From contig OZ026616.1 in assembly GCA_964020975.1 (NCBI GenBank), positions 77,415,493 to 77,479,492 on the forward strand: a DNA stretch of 64,000 nt, written 5' to 3'. The stretch comes from Hermodice carunculata (taxonomy: Eukaryota > Annelida > Polychaeta > Eunicida > Amphinomidae). How positions within the stretch are numbered: the first letter of the stretch is position 1; each line of letters opens with the position of its first letter. Made by a program: the position numbers and the translations under genes. Below the pieces are notes generated by a model, which was given only the letters and a program-made list of their open reading frames with translations, searched no databases and was not told the origin of the DNA. Positions 46,792 through 58,771 of this stretch are shown here, piece by piece.

Positions 46792-48480
46792 TAATAATAA
46801 TAATAATAATAACTGATTCGGTGAGAAGGCAAGTAATGCCTATACACCGCTCCTGAATACAGTCTTCAGGTAAAAATATCCTTGGATGCCTTATGATCAT
46901 ACAATTGGGGATGATTTATCCAGAACTTGTCCAATCTGTTCTTGAAAGAATTTACTGAGGGTGTCTCCACTACTTCACTTGGGAGTGTATTCCAGTTGTT
47001 TAAAATGTGTTGGGAAAAGAAATGGATCCTCACTCTACTGCTATTTCTAATTTTGTTAATTTTATATTGATGACCTCGAGTTGCTGCTTGTCCTACGATA
47101 GATAACATGTTTTCCCAGCAGGTATTATATAGTCCATGTGCATATTTGCACATTTGAATCATATCCCCCCCCCCCCGTAGTCTTCTAAATAGGAGAGTTG
47201 GTAATCTTATGTTCTTCAGTCGGTTTTCATAGTCGAGATCACTGAGGCCAATTACTTGTTTAGTTGCTCGTCTTTGCACTCCTTCCAGTTAGTCTATTTC
47301 ATTTGCTCTGATTGGATTCCACACTGATGAGGCATATTCCAATTTTGGCCTTATGATCCCTTTATAAAGATATTGAAAAACATCTTTGCTAATGTGATCA
47401 AAGGCTCTTCTCATAATTCCCACTAGTCTATTTGCCGCTGCAACAATATTTTCACAATGCTTGTCAAACAATAAATCCTTATGTATGTAAACTCCTAAAT
47501 CTTTTTCGCACTCTGTCTCTTTTAAAATTACCACATCTTGTCCTGTACCCATTGTATATTTGTACTTTTGTGATTTTTTTCCAATATGGAGTATACAACA
47601 CTTCTCCGGGTGAAAAAGTAATTGCCAGTCCTGTGACCATTTAGATATAGCATTAGTATTCCTTTGTATTTCAGAACAGTCTTCCACTGTGTTGACTTTT
47701 CCATATAACTTTGTGTCGTCGGCATAAATTTTTATACCACAGTTTACCACCTCAGGTAGATCGTTGATAAAGATCACAAAGAGCAGAGGGCCTAGCACAC
47801 TACCCTGAGGAACACCACTAGTGACTTTGGACCACGATGAAAATTTTCCATTTACACAGACTCGTTGTTTCCTTCCGATCAAAAAGCCAGTAATCCATCT
47901 GCCTATGTCTCCTTATATTCCATAACTCTTAATCTTGTTGAGCAGTCTTGTGTGAGGCACAGAATCAAAAGCCTTGCGGAAATCACAGTACAGAACATCA
48001 ATACAGTTGTTTTCTTCCACCATTTGCGTCCATTCCTCTAAACTTTCTAGCAACAGTGTCATTGTGGATCTCCCTGGTTAAAATCCATGTTTATGTTGTG
48101 TAAAGAACTTATTTTCATTCATGTGATACATTATTTCATCTGTAATTATTGATTCTAAAATTTTACAACATACCGAGGTCAAACTAACTGGTCGATAATT
48201 TTCTGCTTTTTGTTTATTGCCTTTCTTATAGATAGCAGTGACGTTTGCAATTTTCCAGTCTTTGGGTAATATACCCCCATTTATTGATTTGTTAAATATT
48301 ATAGTCAATGGTTCTGCTAGTTTATCCCATAACTCGTAAAGTAACTTTGCATGTATTTGGTCTGGACCTGGAGATTTATTCGGATTCAGTTTCTTCTGTA
48401 CCATGCCAACATCTATGACCAGCTTATCTAATATTGTTGCACTAGTTTTTTCTCTTATGTTTGGCATTTCCTGTGTATTT
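46792..48480 (-). mobile_element. LINE (LINE-5): nearly continuous reverse transcriptase ORF, (TTA)n tail
   Basis: From 48467 to 46866 (minus) one reading frame of 534 codons has only three in-frame stops (near 48075, 47910 and 47286) and no frameshift. Landmarks by residue: KSPGPDQIHAKLL (31-43), NYRPVSLTSVCCKILE (90-105), LYCDFRKAFDSV, VPQGSVLGPLLFVIFIND (about 219-236), catalytic YADD (248-251), EKDLGVYIHKDLLFD, and QRRATKQVIGLSDLDYENRL. The C-terminal KNRLDKFW pattern is typical of CR1/L2/Rex1-like LINEs. The endonuclease is missing (5' truncated at about 48480). The 3' UTR is very short and ends in TTA repeats (46793-46812). Youngest LINE in the window. Confidence 0.92.
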
Positions 48481-49199
48481 TAGCATGTCTTTGGAAAGGG
48501 AGATTCAGATCAACTACCAGAAATCACTCAAACACAGATGCAAACTTCCTGTAATGACCAACTGTAACATGGAAGGGCAGTGGGTACATTGTGGAGGGCA
48601 AAGCTCCCGTAGTCATAGCTGTTGTATTTCTGGACCCAGCAGTGACATTTGCTCATCAGTTAAATATCTATAACATTGTTTGATAACCTTTGTAAACACT
48701 GCCCACTTCCAACAAAGATTCATCTTATTTCATCCCTGTTCAGCCTGTGCAAACTTCCAACTAAAGTTTGTCCACACCTTTAATAAGTTGTGGAACCTCG
48801 ATCGTCAAACATGTTCATGTACCATGGTGTAGATTTTTGTTAGGAGCAATGTGAGGTTGGGTGTTGCTGTGCAATCTTACAACCTGAGTTTGCTGACACA
48901 TTCAGGCTGGTGACACTCATAGATTTCTGTAGGAGCTGTGTGAAGTTGAATGTTATATATGACAGTGGATTAGGTGAGCCTAATAGTTGTCTTTAGTAGA
49001 GATTTTCAGGTAAATGTTTCTATATTCCTGTAAATAATATAACTCAAATACATAAATACATGTATATCAATGTATTCATGTTTCATGCGTTGCAGTCATT
49101 TTATGCCCCAGATTTACAAAGCATGGGATCTGGTGTTGATGAAGTAATTTTTAATTCATAGTATAAATGGGTTTAGCATCATATTTACATGTCATGTTA
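48481..49199. other. intergenic DNA
   Basis: Repeated GTGTGAAGTTG/GTGTGAGGTTG words suggest an old degenerate repeat. No gene. Confidence 0.45.
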
Positions 49200-49735
49200 A
49201 AATTATGCAAAGTAGAGGCAATTATTTTTTTTTTATTTTAAAAACTCCGTGTCTTCAAGGCTATTACAAATAGACACAAAATTGAAAGTAGTACATACAA
49301 GTTTGTGACACCTGTCAATCTAATGGACAGTGAACAAAAACTCTTGCATTTGAAATTATGCTAATTAGCAGCACTTGAAACATTTAAAAGTGAATATTTC
49401 GTCAAAAACTATTATAAATAGAGGTGCCAATCCAACTTCAGTTTATGGGTTTGCAACATAGCCGCATCCAATGAATCTTAAACCAAGGTTGTAGCATTTT
49501 GATTTATGCGAATAAGGTGAATACACACGATTGAATTCTTTGAATATCTTTTAAAGTATTACAGATAGAGGTATCAGTCCAGTATAAAAAGGCAAGACTT
49601 CTTCTATAGTAATATAATTGTGCCAAGTTTGAGTTTCTATCTTAAATAGTCTTCGAGAAAACGAGCGGACAAATTTGCTGGTTAAAAAAGAAAGAAAGAA
49701 AGAATAAACAGTATGTCTGTGTTGGCACACACACA
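49200..49735 (-). mobile_element. family 1 element I with inverted core
   Basis: The right end is a minus-strand head: palindrome TATGTCTGTGTTGGCACAC (from 49712), GAAA tract, ACAAATTTGCTGG, and CCAAGTTTGAGTTTCTA. The core units to its left (TATCTTTTAAAGTATTACAGA, GTGCCAATCCAACTTC, GCTAATTAGCAGCA) run in plus orientation. In B, C and H the head and core share one orientation. Part of the element has therefore been inverted, or two copies were joined. Confidence 0.65.
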
Positions 49736-51313
49736 CACCCACACACATAAATAACTACCCATCGATGATGCCCTTGAACAGGTGTATGAATTGTGCTCCG
49801 GAAGCGAAAGTAATAGGGGTCATGTTAGTGTCACAGCTAACGTCACAGGAAGTTAGGGGGTGAGGGGTACAGAGCTAGCGACGTTAATTTCACAAAAGTG
49901 TGACATAAACTTTGTAGAGCTACAGATTAATCCATTCAAGGGCTATTTTTGTGGTGCATCCATCTCACATTGTCCCTTCAGTGTACTTTGCAAAAGCAAA
50001 CACAGCTTACAGCTGTGTAAAGTACATGTGCAGTTTACCTATCTTTGTCACCACTTTGATAGCATAATGTATTCTTCAGGCACTTTGGTCACACCGTGAC
50101 AAGAGCATACATCCTAGGAAAGCTGTTGATTCAGTCAACTTTGCACAGGAATAAATCAATAGAACCGAAAAATACTGCGTTTAAATATCTACGCAAAATA
50201 TCACAAAAAACATCAACATATAAAGTGAATTCCTATGTTTTATTTGCATGTTTTAGAAGAAAAAATCATCGGAAGAGCATGTTCCAAAATGTATTCAGCG
50301 ACTATAATAATAAAATGAAATACTGTTCTAAACAGTCCATGTACTTATACTCCATAGACTATACAAAGTGCATTTACGAAAACAGCCTGCGCTATTGAAT
50401 AGCAGGTTATGTGGTGTACCATAAATGTAGGCCTACACGTGGTGATTCCAAAGTCAGATCATGTACCGATTACATGATTTACGCGTCTCTCAGGTGCTTA
50501 CGGTAAATATTTATGTGGCGTGTCGCAAATTTGTGGATTTGAAGCTGAGCGACGGTTTTTAATGTTTCGGGATATTGTATTATTGGTAAAGCCACAAGCG
50601 AACTTTTTGTCGACGTGCCTGCACGTCGACCAGTGATAACTGCCACTGACCTAGATAGCAAAATGTCTATGGGTGGAACCATGGAGGTATAAATGAATCG
50701 AAATACTGAAAACGAAATGTGCTTTTCAATCAGCAGAACCACTATCGATAACACGAGTTCCTCAACGCTTACAAGTCTAGTCCTTCAGCGTGTATGCATT
50801 TATTTTACTCGATCAAATTGTCGCATAAGCTTTACTTGCTTTCCTATCTGAAAATGTTGAAGTAGAAGTATCTTTCAATTCACTCCAGCGGCCAAGTACG
50901 TATCTAATCTTACACAGCCACGCGCCGTTATGTTGGATTCCCACCGAGTGTCTATATGCCCGCGTTGTCATTAAATGGGAACCAGACAACATTACATAAA
51001 TCGGAAATCCCTGTCATAGAAATATTGGGCATACGTATGTATCATGGGACTATTCAGCGGATCGCACCAAATCATATCGAATACAACCGAATTGCAGCGA
51101 ATTTAAAGATTATATAAAATATACAGCGAATTGAAAGATTATATAAATCAACAACACTGGCATTCAGAAAGAACGCTTGGAAAATATTTCCAAGTTACTT
51201 TTAATTATGACATGTTGTTTCATTCCACAGTCATACCCCATACTTCCAGTAAACTCAACTAATAAAATACACTATTCTTCCATTACAAATATTGTCTTGG
51301 TTAACCCCTCTCC

Positions 51314-51315
<2 letters not shown>
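49736..51315. other. intergenic DNA with a 22-bp palindrome
   Basis: GTCGACGTGC-CT-GCACGTCGAC (50608-50629) is a perfect palindrome with a 2-base centre. Frames at 49860-50398 have no recognisable motif. No gene supported. Confidence 0.5.

Positions 51316-51383
<68 letters not shown>
51316..51383. repeat. (AG)n microsatellite
   Basis: About 34 AG units. Confidence 0.97.
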
Positions 51384-51385
<2 letters not shown>

Positions 51386-51739
51386 TCTTTATAATGGCTA
51401 TCAGCCAGGTTGAGAACAATAATTTCACAGCAAGAGTGTGGCTTGAGCTTGAGATTATTGTTTCTGTGGAAGCCATGCATGTTTTTGAAAACTACATCTG
51501 TTCACGTCGATATTGGTTGCCCTTTTTTAAAGACAGCCAAATTTATTAGTTACTACTATGCCTTTCCGGTTGCTTGGCGCGGCTTTGGACCCGATAACAG
51601 TGCCTGATCGCGCGTCAAAGGCAATATGCACATGGTAATCGGCACGGAAGGATCATTTCGACACTGAGTCCTAAGGCAGGGGGTGAGGGGTCTAATAGTC
51701 TAACGTCGCATGACGTTAACTGTTACAATGACATATGAT

Positions 51740-52140
51740 CCCTTATGTAACCTTGCTGACCATACACCTGCATGGAGAGTAATGGAGTAAGAAACCTTAC
51801 CTGGCTTTTCTGTCTAGGACTAGGTCTTGTTGCAAGAAACTTGAACCGGCTACCTCTATCCTGGTCTTGTTGCAAGAAACCTCACCTGGCTATCTCTATC
51901 TATGATCTTTGACCTTGAATACAACCTTTATCAAAAATGATTGCTGACCTTCAAACAGACATTTCCCCACAAAAAATTGACCCCTGACCTTGCAATGCTC
52001 TTGACCTCCAAACGACCTTTACCTTGACCATCGTTGAAAATAGACACCCATATACTATGTAGGTCCAGCCCTCTTGCCCAGAAGTGTCCCTATGCAATTT
52101 TAAAACATTTGCTGAGCAGTTTCGAAGATGACTTTAAGAT
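51740..52140. repeat. degenerate TGACCT-rich repeat
   Basis: GGTCTTGTTGCAAGAAAC is duplicated about 43 bp apart (51824 and 51867). A run of TGACCTT/GACCTTTGACC words follows (51908-52040). It resembles the minus sense of the GGTCA-rich bodies, but no ends were found. Confidence 0.5.
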
Positions 52141-52236
52141 TCCCGGGCCTCTCCTCCCCCCCCCCCCCAAAAAAAAAACTAAAGAAATTAATAAAAAATC
52201 CAAAATTCACTAGTTAGATCATGATCGTTTAAACTC

Positions 52237-52566
52237 TTGGTAAAGGCTAATCCAAGGTACAACTGCACAAAATTTGAAGTGAATCCGGCAAGTGGAATTA
52301 CAGAAGGAGTTAAAAATGTAAGTTACCATTGCAATTCCGACAGAGTTGCACAATATTGCATAAACCAAGAAATACCCGACCCTTTCATCTCAACCGGATC
52401 AATATGGCTAGACAATTCTGAGATGGAAACGAAAGGCCACGCAACAAAGTCAATGATAAACCTGGAAGTTAAGGACAAAAATGAGATTGAAATTTTTAGG
52501 AACTACGCCCAGCTCCTTGTGACAGAACAAAACAACGTCGTGTTCTACCAAGACAGAACAGACTAG
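52237..52566 (+). CDS. 109-codon open frame upstream of a LINE endonuclease remnant
   Basis: Reads MVKANPRYNCTKFEVNPASG and ends LLVTEQNNVVFYQDRTD. Mixed, protein-like composition without repeats. It is followed after a stop by GHKYQICHKTYLTETQ in another frame, and 200 bp further by endonuclease pieces in the same direction. It may be the tail of a LINE ORF1; I recognise no RRM or zinc-knuckle motif clearly, so the role is inferred from position only. Confidence 0.35.
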   Translation: MVKANPRYNCTKFEVNPASGITEGVKNVSYHCNSDRVAQYCINQEIPDPFISTGSIWLDNSEMETKGHATKSMINLEVKDKNEIEIFRNYAQLLVTEQNNVVFYQDRTD

Positions 52567-52769
52567 GTGAGCAGACAATCGGCCACAAATATCAAATATG
52601 CCATAAAACCTACCTGACGGAGACCCAAGAACAATGGACGCGTCCAAGGGACAGCGAGATACAGGCAACCAAAGCAGTCAGTCCGGCCACTGGACTTTAT
52701 GCCACAACTGCAATGAAACTGTCCCGGTAATGCACGAGAAATAAAAAAAATATAGAATAAACATAGCCA

Positions 52770-53560
52770 TCAGCACGCTCAGCGTCTGTGTTGGATCAAT
52801 TATGAGATATCCTGACAAGAACATGTAGGCTATGTAAATGTGTCTGACATATTTGGCCTGGTGGAAACAAAGATCGTGGCCTGATGCACAAGCGTGTATC
52901 CCCTGTTATTGCACTCACAAAAATACAAGTCCAAAATCTACGAAAATGTGTGAAGTATCTGGTGGTATAGCAATATACGTGAGAGAAAGAAAAAAAAACA
53001 GGTATTGATTTTCTTCAAACACAGAGCCTAGACACTGTTTGTTCTGTATTGTAGAAGCTGTACTGCAGGCCTGTATAAAATAGTCCCTGTCTGGGCATGC
53101 CATGATTCACCTTCAAAGTCAACTTACGCGACTGAAAGTATCGTTTTGTTTTTGATTCTTTTTAAATGTTGCTTGATGCTTGTGAATACGCACAAGTTCG
53201 AAGATGACCGAAGATGGCCGGTGTACCGTTAATAGATATTTAAAAGCTGCCACATGTAATGACAACAACTCGAGATGGACCAGAGAAGCAGACTCAGAGA
53301 TTACCCTCCCGCCCAGATGATAATTACTATGGTAAAGTATTTCCACGGTCAAATATGGGCATAAGACCTGATGCACAAGAAAACCGCACAAGCATGGTCA
53401 ATTTTGTTCGACTTGTATATCTCTGCAGGATTCGAGGTGATATTCCACATGCATGTACATATAGAGAAAACTTTATTTGCACATTCATTCGCACAACGGG
53501 GCTGCATGCCGATGACACACAACCATACAATAAACACAAATACAATAATCACAGAATACA
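52770..53560 (+). mobile_element. LINE endonuclease remnant (APE-type)
   Basis: Pieces in order but in changing frames: ISTLSV (52772), DIFGLVETKIVA with the catalytic-site Glu (about 52848-52880), SGGIAIYVRE (about 52958-52990), GIDFLQTQSLDT, and then DDNYYGKVFPRSNM...RPDAQ (about 53318-53380). CRIRGDIPHACTYREN (about 53430-53470) follows, the equivalent of the GR-x-x-GD-x-x-G-x-T strand. This is the APE-type endonuclease order of jockey/CR1-like LINEs. Many frame changes; RT not found downstream. Confidence 0.7.
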
Positions 53561-53883
53561 CGTCCATAGACCAAACACAGGCCGGGAAAATTGCAAACGC
53601 ATAAAAACTACCTGTGAACTAACCCTGTGAAAAAAGCACAACAAGAACTGCAACATTCTGATTCACTAGAAAAAGACGTGCGCATGCGTGTGCTATTATT
53701 GACTTTTTCTCACTCCATTCTGTGCACAATGAGTATCCAGAAGCACATGTAGGTGTTTATGAGTATTGAACACGCCCTAAATACGCTGCAGGCATATGTG
53801 TAATCTTATTTATATATGTAATACATTGCTGCATTGAGTCTTTAAATACACCTGCTGCATTGCCATATGTGACATACAATGGG

Positions 53884-54024
53884 ATCTCTCTAGTAAGACC
53901 ACCAAAGGGAGTAAAAAATGTCCTTATAGGGATATAATTTAATGAAGGAAAAACAAAAATGGATCTATGAATGGTGGTCTTAATATAGAAATGGTCTCTT
54001 TATGGGGCTGGTCTTCTACTGTAT
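53884..54024. mobile_element. short inverted-repeat element, copy 3
   Basis: The left end ACAATGGGATCTCTCTAGTA followed by AGACCACC matches the left end of copy 1 with mismatches. GGTGGTCTTAATA and the ending CTACTGTAT match its right side. About 140 bp, no coding. Confidence 0.55.
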
Positions 54025-54031
54025 ATGGATA

Positions 54032-54050
54032 TTCTCTCTCTCTCTCTCTC

Positions 54051-54102
<52 letters not shown>
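54032..54102. repeat. (TC)n-(TA)n compound microsatellite
   Basis: About 10 TC units, TACA, then about 23 TA units. Confidence 0.95.
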
Positions 54103-54105
<3 letters not shown>

Positions 54106-54399
54106 GTTTTTCCTCCTTGTCGACACATAGCTACATTGACTCTAATACACTGCATTTAATAAACGATTTTGATATATGTCCATTAAGAAATTATGCTCAA
54201 AACGTGAGCATTCACCAGAACATGTACATGAAAGAAAACTGTGGTTATGCTGATCATACTTTTGCTTGAAGAAGACATGAGAAACCAAATTTCTTTTTAT
54301 CGTTAATAGGGAAGAGCAAGAGCAAGAGCAGAAGGTTCCTGTGTACCTCCTGAACAGAGCACTTTCGTCAAGACGGCTAGAGCCGTATATTACCATTAT
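54103..54399. other. intergenic DNA
   Basis: Nothing recognised. Confidence 0.45.
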
Positions 54400-54430
54400 T
54401 ATGTCTGTGTCCCAGCAAAGACATTCTTTT

Positions 54431-54498
<68 letters not shown>

Positions 54499-55390
54499 TA
54501 TTACCAGTTTTCTCAAGTACTATGACACCCAGAGACTTCAAACTTGGCATGATTATAGGTATTTACATGGATTTGTGCCTCTTGATAAAAAGGGGAAAAT
54601 ATGTTGAAGATAATGAAATAAGGGACATTTAAAATTTGATATCGTGAATATCTCCAAAACTGTTACAGGTGCACATAGCCAATCCAGCTTCAATTCATAG
54701 GTTTGTTATATTGCACCTTTATGTAATTTATATATGACCTCTAAAGGTCGAAGGTAAATGTTATTTTACCACATGAAATTTTCTTTTAGCCATAACTTGG
54801 TCAGTTTGAGTCAAATTTTGATCATATTGGGCTCAAATTGTAGATATTGTAACACTGCACATTTTTTAATTTACATATGACCTTTAAAGATGAAAGGTCA
54901 ATGTCATTTGGATCTTTTAAATTTTGACCCAGTCATAACTCTGGCAATCCAATTTTAACCATGCTGGACCTAAACTGTAGGTATTGCAACACTAAATATT
55001 TTTTAAATTTATATGTAGCCTCTAAATGTCAAAGGCCAAAGTCATTTGGACCTTTGAAATTCGCATCTAGCCATCACTTGGTTAATTTTCATCCAATTTT
55101 AATCATGTTGGACTCAAATTGTATGTATTGAAACTCATTTTTGCAATGTACGTGTGACCTCTAGAGGTCAAAGGTCGATGTCATTTTGCCATTTGAAATT
55201 TTCTTTTATACCTGACTTGGTCAATTTTTATCCAATTTTGATCATGTTGGGTTAAAATTGTAGATACTTTAACCCTGCATATTTTTGTAATTTACATGAG
55301 ACCTCTAAAGGTCAAAGGTGAAGGTTATTTTGCCTTTTGAAATTTGTATGTAGCCATAACTTGTTTGTCTGTTCAGCTGACTCCACATGA
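54400..55390 (+). mobile_element. family 1 Helentron-like element K (3' end lost)
   Basis: Degenerate head (54400-54424), an 18-unit TTTC tract, CCAGTTTTCTC and TTCAAACTTGGCATG blocks. Five core units with GCCATAACTTGG-like words follow at 54789, 54932, 55070, 55210 and 55352 (spacing 138-143 bp), each followed by TTTTGATCAT-TTGGGCTCAAATTG and a GACCTCTAAAGGTCAAAGGT block. Instead of the 3' hairpin it runs into (GACA)n. Confidence 0.75.
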
Positions 55391-55611
<221 letters not shown>

Positions 55612-55929
55612 TAAGTGCTGCGTGTGCTCAAATATGCTAAAAATACTTAGAACTGTCAGTTGAACTTTCTGCTACCCACACGTGTTGTTCCTTTTATATT
55701 TACACCACTATGTATAATACATAAATTTACCATGTATTGACCATTTCATTTTTTCCTCCTAGTATGAACCAGGTCGTCACACCGAGCTGTCTTAAAACAA
55801 CCATATGCATGATGTCAATATTGTTACGATTTCAAATGCATATGCCCTAGTTAGCACTAGATTGACATGCAACAGAGAAAGCTGCCAGTGATGAGTAATA
55901 CTCTCTATGATTGAACTATTATTCAAACG
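55612..55929. other. intergenic DNA
   Basis: Nothing recognised. Confidence 0.45.
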
Positions 55930-57420
55930 TCCCAATGATTATAACGAAATTAAGGCAAGCTATGCTACCACAAAACGCTTAGAACATAGTAAAAGACCTA
56001 ATCATATATAGAGGCATTGAGTTAAATAGCTGTGCGCCAAATTATTTTGTTCCACTATGAATAGTGTGGTGTAAATTTTCTTGGTGAGAACAACATAATG
56101 AACTTCAAATTGATTTTACAAAGAAGCAGGCCACGTGATCCTTTATTTATTCTAAGAACCAATAAAAATAAATACGACAAAGCTGCGGGGAAATGAACAT
56201 TAATCGGCTCTTGTACTGTTTTTATAGATTTTACAAAGCTCTCAACACTGTCTGGCACGAAGGCATTTTCTACAAACCTATATGGTATCGAATGAATAGA
56301 TATGTATGAATAAAATGTAATACATAATGTGTGTTAAAATTTGGTATGCACATAAAAAATTTAGTAAGGGAATCTCTGGCGAAATCTATTTAAAATAAAT
56401 AGTTAAAGTGGAAGGTGTACTGAGCCCCCCATTATTTAATTTGCATATTAATGATGTTAAAGATGTGCCGAAATTATTGGACTTTATGGTCATGTAATGA
56501 GAATATCAACTGCCGTTTATAGGTCGACCATGTGAGCTTTAAAACAGAATAGGATTTCAAACATGATCAGGTGACCTACAAAATTATTATAGGAATTGGG
56601 AATTGAACATTAACGTTACGAGTCAAAGATAATACTCAACAAATTTGATTATTTCTGGCAAAATAATTACAAAAGAAACAATTTTGTGTATGAGTAAAAA
56701 CAAGTAAAAAAATCCGGGGATTACAGCTACCTTAGTATGGAAATAGAGATAAATTTTTCTTCCGAAAACGGTTCCATGAAGGAGCAGCTAAAGCTCTTGC
56801 AAGATTTTTTTAATCCTTCCAATCGATAAATCAAGCATCAAACTCTTAACCTTGTTCCCAAAGTGCGCTTAATATCAGCAAAATCGAACTTAATTCTCAA
56901 ATTATTGTACAGACAAGCATAACATCTCAACAAACACTCCAAAAATACCCTCTGCACAGCCTTAATTGACGCGAACTTTGACCATTTGTATTCGATTTCA
57001 TATTGGTACTTTGCAGTCCTTAAAGTCCTACCAACGAGACTCCCAAAAATGTGGAGCTACACTAAAGGATGGGGTCAAAAACTTTCCCGAGAAAGTCTAT
57101 CAAACCATGCAAAGCAATTGACTGCGACCTGACGTAACCCCAGGTTTCATGTCTGTGGTAAATCTTATCCGTCTTACATACAGGGGCCAAAGGATCACAG
57201 GTAAATAGTCGATATACCCGTTAAACTTTTGGCCAATTCTATGCCGCCCAACAAAGAGTATTTTTTACTAAACTGGGATTTCAATGGGGAACTTCCTACC
57301 TCTAAACATCATGCAAACCTAAATTTATTCAAACAAAAAGTGGAAAAAAATGATAATAAAACTGCTGCGGGACAGCGTTCAAACCGACAAACTGTCCTTT
57401 CAATAATTCTCTGAAATCAG
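55930..57420 (+). mobile_element. old LINE reverse transcriptase fragment, different lineage
   Basis: Recognisable pieces: YRGIELNSCAPNYF (about 56008), ENNIMNFKLILQRSRPRDPL, FIDFTKALNTVWHEGIFYK (about 56222-56280), and VEGVLSPPLFNLHINDVKDV (56408-56467). Further on come a SYLSMEIEINFSSENGSMKE block (about 56728), equivalent to Y-x-YLG-x-x-I, and a thumb-like KVRLISAKSNLILKLLYRQ. NTVWHEGIFYK and LSPPLFNL-x-INDV point to a lineage distinct from the CR1-like ones here. Very many stops and frame changes; catalytic FADD not found. Confidence 0.65.
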
Positions 57421-58096
57421 ACAACCATACCTTCAGCCGTTGATACTTTGGTGCATGATACTGCCTACTTGTAATCTCTTATTCTGCGCAAATACCATTT
57501 CAGCACACTTTATCATGTATTTTAGTGCCGCGTTTCAAAGGTTTGAATATAATTTAACCAGTATTATCATTACATCTAATAAGGTCTATTATACATACTT
57601 AAAATCTATTTAGTGCCCTCTTTGCATTCTCTATCCGCAATTTTGCGAAATGTGTCACGTCATATATTTTTAAGTTAACCCGAAATCCAATTAAAAACAA
57701 TACAAGTTTATTTCAGATTTAAAAAATCACTATTCAAAAAGAGAAAAATAGAAAGTACCATGCATGCTCGCTGTCTATTTGGAGATATGTCAATTGACTT
57801 CGAGAACAAGTGTAAAGTATATTTTATTTACACAGTGACATTACTTGCGTTTTTCCAAGACACGTGCATTCTGCACAGTAGCATTTACTTGGAAATGAAA
57901 ATGAAAAGCATACAAAATGCACTTATAATATCTTGATGACGTGATCCAGCGTGATATCGAATTGAAGTTTACATGCACGAAATGTTATGGAAATAAGAGA
58001 ATTGAAATGTTTCATAATGTCAATTAACATAGATACAGGATACTTATTACTTGTTTGCGGTTAACCTCTGAACAAATAACATCATTTTAACGTAAA
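57421..58096. other. intergenic DNA
   Basis: Nothing recognised; AT-rich. Confidence 0.45.
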
Positions 58097-58696
58097 CAAG
58101 AGGACTGTGACAGTCCTGTTCCTAGCTGACATCTACACATACCCTTTCAGTTTTTTATGATTTGCCCCCATAGAGAACAAAAAAAATTATTTACAAAATC
58201 ACTGGAGCGTGTCTATTTGAATAAATCTGGTAGAGAGCCACCCAAGGTACATTGTCACCAGACTGGAAAGAAATCTTGATGACGGTTTTGGAGAAGAAGT
58301 CGAAAATGTGAATTAGCAAGAGAATGCCCATTGACTTGTATAGTAATCAATAGGAAAGGTGCATTTACCGAAAAGTACCTACATTGGAAAAAAATCGTCA
58401 AAAATCAGGAATCCACAGCAGATCCACCAAGTGTACAACTTTGTTTGACCCTTTTAACATAAAACATGTCCACCAAGTTTCAGCTTAATCTGAGCGACAG
58501 TTCTGTAGAAGAAGTCAATAGTAGCAAAAGCAGACAAAAAACATAAGAAAAAAAGGATAAAAATGCAGCGCCTCTAGTTGAACAAATTAACAGCTAGGTG
58601 TCTCTATGAGTGTCCCTGTGTGATACCAATGCAATCGTGTGAGCGGTCTCAAAGAAAAACACTTTTTTTTAGATCTGCCCCCCCCGTCCAAAAAAA

Positions 58697-58771
<75 letters not shown>

